From Bacteroidales bacterium (GTDB lineage Bacteria; Bacteroidota; Bacteroidia; Bacteroidales; P3), in assembly GCA_017960475.1 (NCBI GenBank), contig JAGCZH010000013.1, positions 50,526 through 114,525 on the forward strand: 64,000 nucleotides of DNA, read 5' to 3'. Both the position numbers and the translations under genes were made by a program. This document shows positions 42,167 to 51,367 of the stretch, in pieces. The notes under the pieces are model-generated. The model did no database searches. It was given only the letters and a program-made list of their open reading frames with translations, and was not told the DNA's origin. Positions within the stretch are counted from its first letter, which is position 1; each line of letters begins with the position of its first letter.

Positions 42167-43446
42167 AAAAAATAACTATAATGACTCTATTGTGCCTAAT
42201 GGGCACTTCTTTGTTGGCACAAAATGATAGTAATAGGGTTTCAGTAAAACCTTATGGATTCATACGCAATTATCTGACCTTTGATTCTCGTAAAACATAT
42301 ACCGTCGTAGGAGGTGAGTATAATATGATGCCTTACGATGAGTTATGGAACGAGGACCATAGCGAGGATATTAATGATGTGGCATCACTTAGGTTGCAGG
42401 CGCTGACATCACGTTTCGGCTTGGATATCACTGGCCCCAGAATATTTGGATGGAATTCCACAGGCAAATTGGAAGGTGACTTTGGAGGCTTTGGCACCAA
42501 CAATACCGTGTTGCGCCTACGTTTGGCATATGTGAGACTGAACAAAGGCGGCAGTGAACTGCTGGTGGGTCAGGACTGGCATCCTCTTAGTGGAAATATC
42601 ATGCCAGAGGTATTGGGTATGGCTGCCGGCGCCCCATTCCGTCCGCATAGCCGCACACCGCAGATACGCGGCGTGCGCTATTTCGGCTATTTCGGATATA
42701 CCGCGGCGTTGCTTTGGCAGCTGCAATATATGAATAACGGTCCTGCCTCTGCTTCCAATTCAGCAAGTACTGCAAGTGTCGCTTTTGCTCACAATGCTAT
42801 CCTCCCTGAATCTTTCCTTGGCATTAATTTCAAAAGCGGAGCATGGTATCTTCAGCTAGGTGCCGACGCCCAGTTGCTGCGCCCCCGTACCCATGCGCTT
42901 GTGGGTGGCGTCACCAAGAAGGTCGACGAAACAGTGTCTTCCATAACTCCTACATTATATGCTCAGTATGTCGCTGGAGGGTGGAGTGTGAAACTTCGTA
43001 CCCTGTTGGCTCAGAATACCAGCCACCTCAACCAGATTGTCGGATATGCCGTTACAGGAATAAACGATGATGGCTCGTGGACCTACAGTCCTATGAAAGC
43101 CAGCATTAGCTATCTTAATATTGCCTATGGCCGCAAATACCGTCTCAACATGTTTTTGGGCTATATGAAGAATTTGGGTGTTGGAGAAACACTTTGGCTC
43201 GACCCTGCAACCGGTGATTATCATATATACATGAAGGGGGGTGATGATTTCTGTCATCTAAATAGTATCTATCGCATAGCCCCGTCGATTAGTTATAACA
43301 TCGAAAGTTTCAATTTCGGTATAGAATATGAGTTTACCGGTGCCACCTATGGCGACATTGGCTCCGATGGCTCCATATCTATTAATGACAACCTTCACCA
43401 AGTCTCAAACCATCGAATCTGTGCTTTGGTGAAGTATAATTTCTAA
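42163..43446 (+). CDS. Outer-membrane porin-like barrel (DcaP-like)
   Basis: 427 residues from the ATG at 42163, which overlaps the stop of the DUF4838 gene (ATGA). The frame opens earlier at 42106, but the internal start gives the signal peptide MKKITIMTLLCLMGTSLLAQ. The mature sequence has long barrel strands: VSVKPYGFIRNYLTFDSRKT, NTVLRLRLAYVRLNKGGSEL, LLVGQDWHPLS, and a final strand RICALVKYNF ending in Phe. DcaP-type trimeric porins pass negatively charged small molecules. Its place with an exchanger suggests it brings the same substrate across the outer membrane. Confidence 0.86.
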   Translation: MKKITIMTLLCLMGTSLLAQNDSNRVSVKPYGFIRNYLTFDSRKTYTVVGGEYNMMPYDELWNEDHSEDINDVASLRLQALTSRFGLDITGPRIFGWNSTGKLEGDFGGFGTNNTVLRLRLAYVRLNKGGSELLVGQDWHPLSGNIMPEVLGMAAGAPFRPHSRTPQIRGVRYFGYFGYTAALLWQLQYMNNGPASASNSASTASVAFAHNAILPESFLGINFKSGAWYLQLGADAQLLRPRTHALVGGVTKKVDETVSSITPTLYAQYVAGGWSVKLRTLLAQNTSHLNQIVGYAVTGINDDGSWTYSPMKASISYLNIAYGRKYRLNMFLGYMKNLGVGETLWLDPATGDYHIYMKGGDDFCHLNSIYRIAPSISYNIESFNFGIEYEFTGATYGDIGSDGSISINDNLHQVSNHRICALVKYNF

Positions 43447-43610
43447 AAACTTTTTTTCACAAGGAGTTTCTCGGTATAGACTGTGCCGCTTTGTGTTGTT
43501 GCCCTCACGGTGTAGACTCCTGAAGCGAGAGCGGAGACATCGAGGGTGGCTGTCTCCGAGCGGGGCTCGATGTGCGCCGCCGCACGACACAACCTCCACC
43601 TTGTCGTTTC
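43443..43610 (-). pseudogene. Decayed type IX sorting tail (gene relic)
   Basis: On the minus strand one frame reads ETATLDVSALASGVYTVRAT, then TQSGTVYTEKLLVKKSF and a TAG at 43445-43443: a good type A sorting-domain end. A little upstream KVEVVS appears in another frame, where V-E-V-V should join AAHIEP of the main frame, so a frameshift separates them. Nothing upstream (43615-43741) codes for the rest of the protein. It is the leftover 3' end of a lost T9SS cargo gene; its stop overlaps the stop of the porin on the other strand. Confidence 0.65.
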
Positions 43611-43650
43611 TAACGCCCGAAATTTTTTAAATATTAGTAAGGGTTAAACT

Positions 43651-43694
43651 AAATCGGTCATTAGATTGATAATAACTAGTCTAATGACCGATTT
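43651..43694. terminator. Perfect 15-bp inverted repeat between convergent genes
   Basis: AAATCGGTCATTAGA (43651-43665) pairs with TCTAATGACCGATTT (43680-43694) around a 14-base loop. Pairing extends outward by about six more pairs with wobbles. It lies between the porin (rightward) and the zinc-finger/TerB gene (leftward), so a bidirectional terminator is likely. A miniature mobile element end is the alternative. Confidence 0.6.
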
Positions 43695-43741
43695 GGTTGA
43701 AAAAACTGTCACTTATGTCTTTTGTGAAAAGAGAGCAGTGA

Positions 43742-45085
43742 TCAGTATTTGAATTTTAGTCGCTCTATGATTTTTTGCTCGGTGATGTGGACGAAGCCGT
43801 CGGCTTGTGACAGCTCCTGCATTCGTATGGCGGTCTCTTCGGCATTCTCACGACTATGAAAAACGAAGTCATCATCGTTTAGAAAGGATGCGTCTTTCTC
43901 TCCAAGAAGTCTCACCAAACTGTCTTGTTGCTCGGAGGTGAACTGCTCTATCCCTCGTATTGCCACGGTCAGATTGCGTTTCTCTTCGTCATTGACTGTA
44001 CCGTCGGCGACAGCAACGGCTATCAGCAAACGTGTTGTGTGCCATAAATCCTCTTTGTCTTTGAATCCCTCGGATTTGCTTATGTTGCCAAAAAAACGAC
44101 TGATTTTTTTGATACTGTCTTTCACACTGCTCATAATTCGGCTTTCGCCATCAACATTTAGTATCAGAGCAGCATTATTCTCAGGGTCTATAATGATGCC
44201 GTTATGGAGTTCGTTGGTGAGAATGCTGCGATATGCGAATCTGTAACAAGGTATCACCGTATATGCTATTTCTTCCACAGCATTGTTTTCGCTTGTCTTG
44301 TCTCGTATGGTTTCAATATATGGTTTCAAGGCCTCGTCATAGTTGTCCTCTTCTTTGCCGTTATATCTGGTCAGCATCCTCTTTTTGGGTCCGTTAGTGA
44401 CGCTGTACTCAGTGCTCTTTATGTTCAATGTGTCACCATTAACGACGAAGTCCATTCCCTCTATCTCTCCTTCGACACATCTGACAAAGGCACAATTCTT
44501 CTCATGAATTGTGGGAGTGAAAAAAGAGAGTCTCCCTGTGTGCCCATATCCGTTACATACAGGACACGACTCTTGGTGGGGTATCCCTTGTTTGTCCTCG
44601 TGTTCCACAGTTCCACGGCCATTGCAGTTGCTGCATGGTGAGCAAAAACTCTCTTTTATGACAATGTATGTCGGTTGTTCTTTCGATAAAAAGCCCTCGT
44701 CTTCATTAAGGGTTATCTTGTTGTGGTCCACATTGCGTCCGCCATTAATAAGCTCACTCATTCTTTTGCGCGCGCTGCTGAGCAATCCTTCTGACGACCA
44801 TTTGGGTGCGGCTTTCATTTCTTCAACAAAACTCTTTTCTATTGTCGCAAATTCTTTGTCGCCACATTCGTCGAGTATTGTTGTGTATCGCTGATACATC
44901 TCGTCGCCTAACGAGATATCTAAATGGCGACTGCGAAATTCCACATGCTGTGTGAAAGCGCTAATGAAATAGTATTTATACTCTTTGACAGGGATGGTGG
45001 TGTCTAAGATGATGCTGTTGTAATCGGAAGGCATCAACTCTTTGATGATGTTGGAGAGATTGTCGTTGGTTATTGTTGTTGACAT
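43742..45085 (-). CDS. Protein with DnaJ-type zinc-finger repeats and a C-terminal TerB-like domain
   Basis: 447 residues with no signal peptide, so cytoplasmic. Two DnaJ-like CxxCxGxG repeats lie at 151-158 (CSNCNGRG) and 174-181 (CPVCNGYG), with an extra Cys at 148. The C-terminal ~100 residues resemble TerB (LLIAVAVADGTVNDEEKRNL, then SQADGFVHITEQKIIERL), a helical bundle with acidic metal-binding residues. No J-domain is present. The middle (190-330) is beta-rich and unrecognised. It lies 47 bases downstream of the ABC-F gene on the same strand. Confidence 0.82.
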   Translation of the reverse strand: MSTTITNDNLSNIIKELMPSDYNSIILDTTIPVKEYKYYFISAFTQHVEFRSRHLDISLGDEMYQRYTTILDECGDKEFATIEKSFVEEMKAAPKWSSEGLLSSARKRMSELINGGRNVDHNKITLNEDEGFLSKEQPTYIVIKESFCSPCSNCNGRGTVEHEDKQGIPHQESCPVCNGYGHTGRLSFFTPTIHEKNCAFVRCVEGEIEGMDFVVNGDTLNIKSTEYSVTNGPKKRMLTRYNGKEEDNYDEALKPYIETIRDKTSENNAVEEIAYTVIPCYRFAYRSILTNELHNGIIIDPENNAALILNVDGESRIMSSVKDSIKKISRFFGNISKSEGFKDKEDLWHTTRLLIAVAVADGTVNDEEKRNLTVAIRGIEQFTSEQQDSLVRLLGEKDASFLNDDDFVFHSRENAEETAIRMQELSQADGFVHITEQKIIERLKFKY

Positions 45086-45132
45086 GGCAGCAATAGTGAT
45101 TAGAAAGGGTGATTATTAATATTGATTGTCTG

Positions 45133-46956
45133 TTATCCAATTATTTCGTCGAGTTCTAGCCACCGCAGCTCTTTTTCGTCTAATAGGGCTATCAGTTCCC
45201 CTATACGTTGGGAGGCCGCTGTGATTTTGGCTGTGTCGGTCTCGGTTCCGGCCGAAAGCAATTGTTCCAGCTCACTACGTTCTTTGGTAAGAAGCTCAAT
45301 CTCCGTTGTCAGCTGTTCATATTCCTTTTGTTGTTTGTAGGTTGGTCGAGGTTTTTCGGAAGGTTTGCGCTCATACCGAGGTTTCTCCTCTTTCTGTTGC
45401 CGTTGTGTCTGACGTTGCTCTTTTTGGCGTTCAACCCTGTAGTCGGTGTAGTTGCTATGGTAGTCTTTAATGTGGCCATTGCCCTCAAACACAAAGAGAT
45501 GGTTGACAATATTGTCCATAAAGCTGCGGTCGTGGCTGACGATGACAAGACAGCCTTTGTAACCGATGAGAAATTGTTCGAGAATGGAGAGGGTATGAAT
45601 GTCGAGGTCGTTGGTGGGCTCGTCGAGAATGAGGAAGTTGGGATTGGCCATCAGGACAGTGAGCAGGTACAGCTTTCGGCGCTCGCCGCCGCTGAGGTTG
45701 CCGAAATAGTTGTATTGCGTCATGTCGTCGAAGCCGAAATAGGAAAGAAAGAGATGGGCGGACATCTCCTTCCCGTTTTCAAGCTCAATGACCTCTGCGA
45801 CATCTTTGATGATGTCAATCACTCTGCTGTCGTCTTTCGCTTGCAGTCCTTTCTGGCTGAATATGCCGAATTGTATGGTCTGTCCGACGACAACGTGTCC
45901 GCTGTCGGGCTTCAGCTGGCTTGTGATGATATTGAGAAAAGTGCTTTTGCCTATGCCGTTAGGGCCCACAATGCCAATCTTGTCGCCGCGTTTGAAGGTG
46001 TACGAGAAGTCTTCAATTAGTTTCCGTCCATCGAAACTTTTGTCGATGTTGTACATCTCAAGTATCTTTCCTCCAATACGTTCTGTTTTTACGCTCAGTT
46101 GCTGCCTCTCTTCCTCAAATCGGGTATGAGCCTTTTCTTCCAGCTCATAGAAGGCGTCAATGCGGGCCCTTGCTTTTGTGCCACGGGCTTGTGGCATACG
46201 TCGCATCCAGTCAAGTTCTGTGCGATAAAGGCTTTTGGCTTTCTCCACTTCAGCCCGCTCGTTGTATTGTCGTTCCGCTTTTTTCTCCACGAAATACCTG
46301 TAAGGACTTTCCTTGTGTATGTCGTTAAGACCTCTGCTGCTACGATAGTAATAGAGTCTGCCGTTGTCGAGCTCGAGGATGTCGTTGCAAACGTTGTCGA
46401 GGAAATATCTGTCGTGGGTGACCATCAGGATGGCCAGTTTCTGTTTTGAAAGAAAATCCTCTAGCCATTCTATCATGCCGATGTCCAGATGGTTGGTGGG
46501 CTCGTCGAGAAGCAGCAGATTGGTGTCGTCGATAAGTATGCGGCTGAGTGCCACTTTCTTCTGCTCGCCGCCGCTGAGGGTGTCCACAGCGCGGTCCAGA
46601 AGTTTGTCGACTTCCAGTCGCGACAGTACCTCTTCCATTCGTTGTTCAAAATCCCAGCTCTCTATGTTCGCGGGCTTCTCGGCGGCGTCGACAAAGCTGC
46701 GGACAGTCTGGTGATTGTGGAAATCGGGTCTTTGAGGCAGATATGCCATCTTGACATTGCCGCTAAAGGTGACGGTGCCGTTGTCGGGTAATTCCTTCCC
46801 GGTGATGATGTTGAGGAGTGTGCTTTTGCCATAGCCATTGCGGGCGATCAAGGCTGTTTTTTGTCCAACATTGATGCCAAAAGAGATGTTGTCGAACAGC
46901 AGTTTGTCGCCGAACGATTTGGAGAGATTTTCAATGGTTAGTAGAGCGTCAGCCAT
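45133..46956 (-). CDS. ABC-F family ATPase (Uup-like)
   Basis: 607 residues, two ABC domains in one chain and no membrane segment. Domain 1: Walker A RNGYGKST, signature LSGGEQKKVALSRIL, Walker B LLLLDEPTNHLD. Domain 2: GPNGIGKSTF, LSGGERRKLYLLTVL, FLILDEPTNDLD. The last ~70 residues form a charged coiled coil (YKQQKEYEQLTTEIELLTKE), as in Uup. ABC-F proteins act on the ribosome; Uup also binds DNA. It sits 47 bases after rarA, and Uup and RarA both affect genome maintenance. Confidence 0.94.
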   Translation of the reverse strand: MADALLTIENLSKSFGDKLLFDNISFGINVGQKTALIARNGYGKSTLLNIITGKELPDNGTVTFSGNVKMAYLPQRPDFHNHQTVRSFVDAAEKPANIESWDFEQRMEEVLSRLEVDKLLDRAVDTLSGGEQKKVALSRILIDDTNLLLLDEPTNHLDIGMIEWLEDFLSKQKLAILMVTHDRYFLDNVCNDILELDNGRLYYYRSSRGLNDIHKESPYRYFVEKKAERQYNERAEVEKAKSLYRTELDWMRRMPQARGTKARARIDAFYELEEKAHTRFEEERQQLSVKTERIGGKILEMYNIDKSFDGRKLIEDFSYTFKRGDKIGIVGPNGIGKSTFLNIITSQLKPDSGHVVVGQTIQFGIFSQKGLQAKDDSRVIDIIKDVAEVIELENGKEMSAHLFLSYFGFDDMTQYNYFGNLSGGERRKLYLLTVLMANPNFLILDEPTNDLDIHTLSILEQFLIGYKGCLVIVSHDRSFMDNIVNHLFVFEGNGHIKDYHSNYTDYRVERQKEQRQTQRQQKEEKPRYERKPSEKPRPTYKQQKEYEQLTTEIELLTKERSELEQLLSAGTETDTAKITAASQRIGELIALLDEKELRWLELDEIIG

Positions 46957-47003
46957 CTGTGGTGCGAAGAAAGGTGATAGAGCTATTACGCCTTCCTTTC
47001 AAT

Positions 47004-48257
47004 TTAATAGTTGTATTTCTGTTTCCATCGCCATTGCAGCAGCTTACGAGTGTCGTTCTCGCGGGCATTGTCGCCGGGCTCATAGAATTTGGTTCCTCTC
47101 AGTGCGTCGGGCAAGAATTCCAAATCAACAAAATTGCCGGAATAGTCGTGAGCGTATTTGTAGCCGTCGCTGTAGCCTATCTCTTTCATCAGTTTGGTCG
47201 GCGCGTTGCGCAGGTGTAGCGGGACTGGCAGGTCGCCAGTGCGACGTATTGCCTGCTGAGCGTTGGCGAGAGCCATATATGTGCTGTTGCTTTTGACACT
47301 GTTGGCAAGGTATATGGCGCATTGCGATAGGGTTATTCTGCATTCGGGATATCCTATCTTGGTCACGGCCTCGAAACAGGCATTTGCCATAAGCAGTGCG
47401 TTAGGGTTGGCGTTGCTGATGTCTTCACTGGCAAAAATGAGCATGCGGCGCGCAATAAAGACAGGGTCCTCGCCGCCTTCTATCATGCGGGCGAGCCAAT
47501 AGACGGCACCGTTGGGGTCGCTGCCTCGCATGGATTTGATAAAGGCGCTGATGATGTCGTAATGCATCTCGCCTTGTCGGTCATAGAGGGCGAGGTTTTG
47601 CTGTATGACATTGGTGACTTTGTCGTTGTCGATAATGATATGTTGGCCGCCGTCACGGTTTACGACGAGTTCAAAAGCGTTGAGAAGTTTGCGCGCGTCT
47701 CCGCCGCTGATGCGAAGCAAAGCCTCTTCCTCGCGTATCTCGATGGTGCGGCCGAGAGCGGCATAGTGTGCTATGGCAGAGGCGATGAGCTGCTCCATTT
47801 CGGTCTTGCCGAATTCTTTGAGAATGTATACCTGGCAACGCGAAAGCAAAGCGGAGATGACCTCAAAGGATGGATTCTCGGTCGTGGCGCCGATAAGAGT
47901 TATCGTTCCCCTCTCTACGGCACCAAGCAACGAGTCTTGTTGCGATTTGTTGAAACGATGTATCTCATCGATAAAAAGTATGGCACCTTCCTCTTTTTTT
48001 GCTTGCTCGATGACTTCACGAACCTCTTTCACGCCGCTGCTGATGGCGCTGAGAGTGTGGAATGGTCGGTGAAGAGTGTTGCTGATAATTGTGGCGAGTG
48101 TCGTCTTGCCTATACCTGGAGGACCCCAAAAAATCATAGAGGGTATGTTTCCGCTCTCAATAAGGGTGCGGAGTACTGCCCCGGGACCTACAAGGTGTTG
48201 CTGGCCTATATAGTTGTCGAGGCTGGTGGGTCGCAATAATTCGGCAAGAGGGGACAA
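47004..48257 (-). CDS. rarA: Replication-associated recombination protein A
   Basis: 417 residues, AAA+ clamp-loader-like. MSPLAELLRPTSLDNYIGQQ is the standard start. Walker A is WGPPGIGKTTLAT, Walker B LFIDEIHRFNKSQQD, sensor 1 IGATTENPSFEV. The C-terminal MgsA domain follows (IKSMRGSDPNGAVYWLARM, PNALLMANACFEAV). RarA tetramers act at stalled forks with SSB. It heads a leftward run rarA, ABC-F, zinc-finger/TerB. Confidence 0.96.
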   Translation of the reverse strand: MSPLAELLRPTSLDNYIGQQHLVGPGAVLRTLIESGNIPSMIFWGPPGIGKTTLATIISNTLHRPFHTLSAISSGVKEVREVIEQAKKEEGAILFIDEIHRFNKSQQDSLLGAVERGTITLIGATTENPSFEVISALLSRCQVYILKEFGKTEMEQLIASAIAHYAALGRTIEIREEEALLRISGGDARKLLNAFELVVNRDGGQHIIIDNDKVTNVIQQNLALYDRQGEMHYDIISAFIKSMRGSDPNGAVYWLARMIEGGEDPVFIARRMLIFASEDISNANPNALLMANACFEAVTKIGYPECRITLSQCAIYLANSVKSNSTYMALANAQQAIRRTGDLPVPLHLRNAPTKLMKEIGYSDGYKYAHDYSGNFVDLEFLPDALRGTKFYEPGDNARENDTRKLLQWRWKQKYNY

Positions 48258-48262
48258 AGGAA

Positions 48263-48320
48263 GGGTTTAAGGGTTAGAAAGGTTTAAAGGGATTAAAAGG
48301 TTATAAAGGTTTTAAGGGTA
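48263..48320. repeat. GGTTTAAAGGGATTAAAAGG-type intergenic repeat
   Basis: Low-complexity words of the same family as at 15380 and 25236, filling the gap between queA and rarA. Confidence 0.55.
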
Positions 48321-48340
48321 CTGTTAATGTGGCACCTTTG

Positions 48341-49396
48341 TCAGATTATCAGCATAGCGTCGCCGTAGGTGTGGAATTTGTATTTCTCCTTTATGGCAGT
48401 CTGGTAGGCATGCATGACAAAGTCAGGACCTCCGAAGGCGGAAACCATGATGAACATTGACGACATAGAGGGATGGAAATTGGTCACCATCATGTCGGCG
48501 ATGGTGAAATCATGTGGAGGATATATGAACTTGTTGCTCCAGCCGTCGTAAGGGCTCACTTTGCCAGGGATTGTCACAGCTGTTTCGATGGCTTTCATCG
48601 TTGTGGTGCCAATGCAACACACTTTGTGTCCATTCTGTTTGGCTTCATTTATAATGTTGCAGCATTTTTCGTTAATGTGCATTTCCTCGCTGTCCATACG
48701 ATGTTTGCTAAGGTCTTCAACCTCGATGGGTTTGAAGTTTCCAATACCGGCATGGAGAGTGAGTTCAGCCCATTTCACATCTTTTATCTCAAAACGTTTC
48801 ATTAGTTCGCGGCTGATATGAAGGCCTGCTGTTGGTGCCGCGACAGCGCCTTCCTCTTTGGCGAATATGGTCTGGTAACGTTCTTTGTCCTCGTTGGTGA
48901 TGTCACGCAGAGCCCTGAGTTCCTCGGGCAGAGGAGTCTGTCCCATGCTCTTGATGAGCTTGATAAACTCCTCGTGAGTGCCGTCGAAGAGGAATCGGAT
49001 AGTACGACCACGGGAGGTGGTGTTGTCGATGACTTCGGCTACCAAAGCATCGCTGTCGCCGAAATAGAGTTTGTTGCCGATTCTTATTTTACGGGCTGGG
49101 TCTACCACGACATCCCATAGGCGGGTCTCGGCGTTGAGCTCGCGGAGCAGGAACACGGTGATCTGGGCTCCGGTCTTTTCTTTCTCGCCTTTGAGAAGGG
49201 CAGGAAAGACCTTGGTGTTGTTCACCACCACAACGTCGTCGGTGTCGACATAGTTGATAAGGTCTTTGAACAGTTTATGCTCAATGGTCTGGTTCTTGCG
49301 ATCGAGTACCATGAGGCGTGCTTCGTCGCGTTGTTTTGAGGGCTTTTCGGCAATCAAGTCTTTGGGAAGGTTGTACTTGAATTGCGACAATTTCAT
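48341..49396 (-). CDS. queA: tRNA preQ1(34) S-adenosylmethionine ribosyltransferase-isomerase
   Basis: 351 residues from the ATG at 49396 ([19 protein letters not shown]); the frame reaches 8 codons farther to 49420. QueA transfers and rearranges the ribose of SAM onto preQ1 in the anticodon of His, Asp, Asn and Tyr tRNAs to give epoxyqueuosine. Family motifs: [30 protein letters not shown], and [18 protein letters not shown]. The far C-terminal segment with [18 protein letters not shown] is complete. It has its own promoter in the 268-base gap to truB. Confidence 0.96.
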   Translation of the reverse strand: MKLSQFKYNLPKDLIAEKPSKQRDEARLMVLDRKNQTIEHKLFKDLINYVDTDDVVVVNNTKVFPALLKGEKEKTGAQITVFLLRELNAETRLWDVVVDPARKIRIGNKLYFGDSDALVAEVIDNTTSRGRTIRFLFDGTHEEFIKLIKSMGQTPLPEELRALRDITNEDKERYQTIFAKEEGAVAAPTAGLHISRELMKRFEIKDVKWAELTLHAGIGNFKPIEVEDLSKHRMDSEEMHINEKCCNIINEAKQNGHKVCCIGTTTMKAIETAVTIPGKVSPYDGWSNKFIYPPHDFTIADMMVTNFHPSMSSMFIMVSAFGGPDFVMHAYQTAIKEKYKFHTYGDAMLII

Positions 49397-49499
49397 CGTA
49401 GAGTATAGGGTGTTGATCATGTGTTGGAAAAATGGCTGTTCGTAATATTGAATTAATGTCTATTATTGTTCACGTGTGTGTGTTTCTTTATAAAGTGTG

Positions 49500-49531
49500 C
49501 AAAGATACAATTTCTTGACACGAAAGTCAAG
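49500..49531 (-). promoter_or_regulatory. Putative queA promoter with overlapping inverted repeat
   Basis: The minus strand reads TATCTTTG (49507 down to 49500), a perfect TAnnTTTG, with a TTG word about 20 bases upstream. That TTG falls inside a 6-bp inverted repeat, CTTGAC/GTCAAG (49514-49531, 6-base loop), which could bind a regulator. Confidence 0.5.
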
Positions 49532-49664
49532 TTTTTTAACACTTTTCTTGTTTTTTGTTCTGTATTGTGTTGTGAATCAAATTGTGTGAAAACTGCTTTT
49601 CTGAGCTTTGTTTAACAAAAAAAATCGCTGGATAATGCGGAGACGAGCTTTTGTCAAAACCCGC

Positions 49665-50492
49665 TTACTGTTGGGTGGAGGCCATTAAAAAACCATATTG
49701 TGGGTTGGCAGTGTTGATTTCGGTTTCGATGTTGTCGGGAGTTATTGCCTGATCGATAGTGTATTCGCCAATGCGGGTGCGGCGAAGGGCGCTCAGGAAT
49801 GCGCCGCTGTGCAGGCTTGTCCCGAAATCGCGGGCTATGCTACGTATATATGTCCCTTTGCTGCAGGTGATGGTGAAGTCTAGTTGAGGCAATCCCACAG
49901 GCACTTTCCCCATCGGCTTCCGATATAGTTCCCGGGTGTCACCGGCTTGCTCATATTGCCAGTCTTTCTCCAGTGCGGTTCCGTCGTGTTGGCCTGGGCG
50001 GAAATCGGTCACGGAGAACTCATATACGGTTACCATTTTAGGAGTGGTTTTCACCTCGATGCCCGAGCGGGCCTCTTCGTATGCCCGTTGACCTTCAACT
50101 TTCACAGCCGAGAAGGCCGGAGGATACTGGAGAAAGGTGCCAGTGAATGCTATTCGGCTCTTTTCGATGGCTTGAGCAGTGATGTGGTCGGAGGGGAAGA
50201 AGTGGTCTATAGGTCTTTCCAAATCGAAACATGGTGTTGTGGCGCCAAGGACCATAGTACCGGAATAGACTTTTGTGCCTGATTGGAGCTGTTCAATCAT
50301 TTTGGTGGCGCCACCTAAGCATATAAGAAGCAACCCCGACGCTAGAGGGTCGAGGGTGCCTGCATGTCCTATCTTGATTTTTTTTATTCCGAAGGTACGG
50401 CGGATGTGCCATTTGATTTTGTTGACAACCTGAAAAGAGGTCCAGCCTACAGGTTTGTCAATGGCAATGATGGCACCAGGTTTGTCACCCAT
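49665..50492 (-). CDS. truB: tRNA pseudouridine(55) synthase
   Basis: 275 residues from the ATG at 50492 (MGDKPGAIIAIDKPVGWTSF). The frame opens 30 codons earlier inside uppP, which is not a likely start. TruB makes the universal pseudouridine in the tRNA T-loop. The catalytic Asp is in GHAGTLDPLASGLLL; KVEGQRAYE and CSKGTYIRSIARDFG are conserved. It starts 4 bases after the uppP stop, so coupling is likely. The C-terminal PUA-like extension is short. Confidence 0.96.
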   Translation of the reverse strand: MGDKPGAIIAIDKPVGWTSFQVVNKIKWHIRRTFGIKKIKIGHAGTLDPLASGLLLICLGGATKMIEQLQSGTKVYSGTMVLGATTPCFDLERPIDHFFPSDHITAQAIEKSRIAFTGTFLQYPPAFSAVKVEGQRAYEEARSGIEVKTTPKMVTVYEFSVTDFRPGQHDGTALEKDWQYEQAGDTRELYRKPMGKVPVGLPQLDFTITCSKGTYIRSIARDFGTSLHSGAFLSALRRTRIGEYTIDQAITPDNIETEINTANPQYGFLMASTQQ

Positions 50493-50496
50493 AGTG

Positions 50497-51306
50497 TTAA
50501 AGGATGTTGTTAAGAACAATGGCGGTGATGCCCACAATGGCACAATAAACTGCGAACCATATGAGTTTGCCTTTCTTGACAATGTTGATCATCCATTTGC
50601 ATGCCAGACAGCCTACAAGAAACGCTGCCAAGAAACCCACTATTACTGCCAATGGGCTGATACCGCCAAAGGATGCGCTGACACCGCTGTCGGCGATTTT
50701 TTTGACATCGAGCAGAGCTTCGCCAAGGATGGGGGGGATGACCATCAGGAATGAGAACTGTGCCAGACGCTCTTTCTTGTTGCCAAGCAGAAGACCTGTG
50801 GCGATAGTGGAGCCAGAACGTGAGAGGCCGGGAAGAACAGCGATGGCTTGAGCGATACCGATTACGAAAGCGTGCCAAGGAGAGATGTTCTCTCGTTGGC
50901 GAGGTTTGGCAAAATAGCTGAAAGTGAGCAGAACGGCGGTGACCAGAAGGCAGATTCCAACGATGAGGAGACCGCTGCCGAAGACATCCTCCACGGTGTC
51001 TTTGAAGAAGACTCCGACAATGCCGACAGGAATCATGGAGATGAGGATGTTGAAGGCGTATTTAGTGCCTTCGTTCCACTTGAATTTGAAAAGGTCGGTG
51101 AAAATCCATATAATCTCTTTCCAAAGTATGACGATGGTGCTGAGCACTGTGGCCACATGGAGCAAGACAGTAAAGGCGAGTTTTCCTTCTCCGCTGTCGA
51201 GGCCGAAGAGTTCCTGACCTATCACAAGATGGCCGCTGCTGCTGACAGGCAGATATTCAGTGAGACCTTGGATTATTCCTAGAATTAATGCTTGTAACCA
51301 ATCCAT
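50497..51306 (-). CDS. uppP: Undecaprenyl-diphosphatase
   Basis: 269 residues with seven or eight membrane helices. It dephosphorylates undecaprenyl pyrophosphate to recycle the carrier for cell-wall and surface polysaccharide synthesis. The two active-site motifs are [14 protein letters not shown] and [12 protein letters not shown]. It lies 61 bases after the DUF3098 gene and 4 bases before truB. The order ftsX, DUF3098, uppP, truB is common in Bacteroidota. Confidence 0.96.
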   Translation of the reverse strand: MDWLQALILGIIQGLTEYLPVSSSGHLVIGQELFGLDSGEGKLAFTVLLHVATVLSTIVILWKEIIWIFTDLFKFKWNEGTKYAFNILISMIPVGIVGVFFKDTVEDVFGSGLLIVGICLLVTAVLLTFSYFAKPRQRENISPWHAFVIGIAQAIAVLPGLSRSGSTIATGLLLGNKKERLAQFSFLMVIPPILGEALLDVKKIADSGVSASFGGISPLAVIVGFLAAFLVGCLACKWMINIVKKGKLIWFAVYCAIVGITAIVLNNIL

Positions 51307-51367
51307 GGGGAAATATTGAAATGATTTTTTGGGGGTGTTTTAAAGAGAGGTGTTGTGAAAGGGCGAT

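Noticed and set aside
50493..50582. Longer truB start inside uppP
   Set aside because: The 30 added residues lie in the uppP coding end; the internal ATG gives the usual TruB N-terminus and 4-base spacing.
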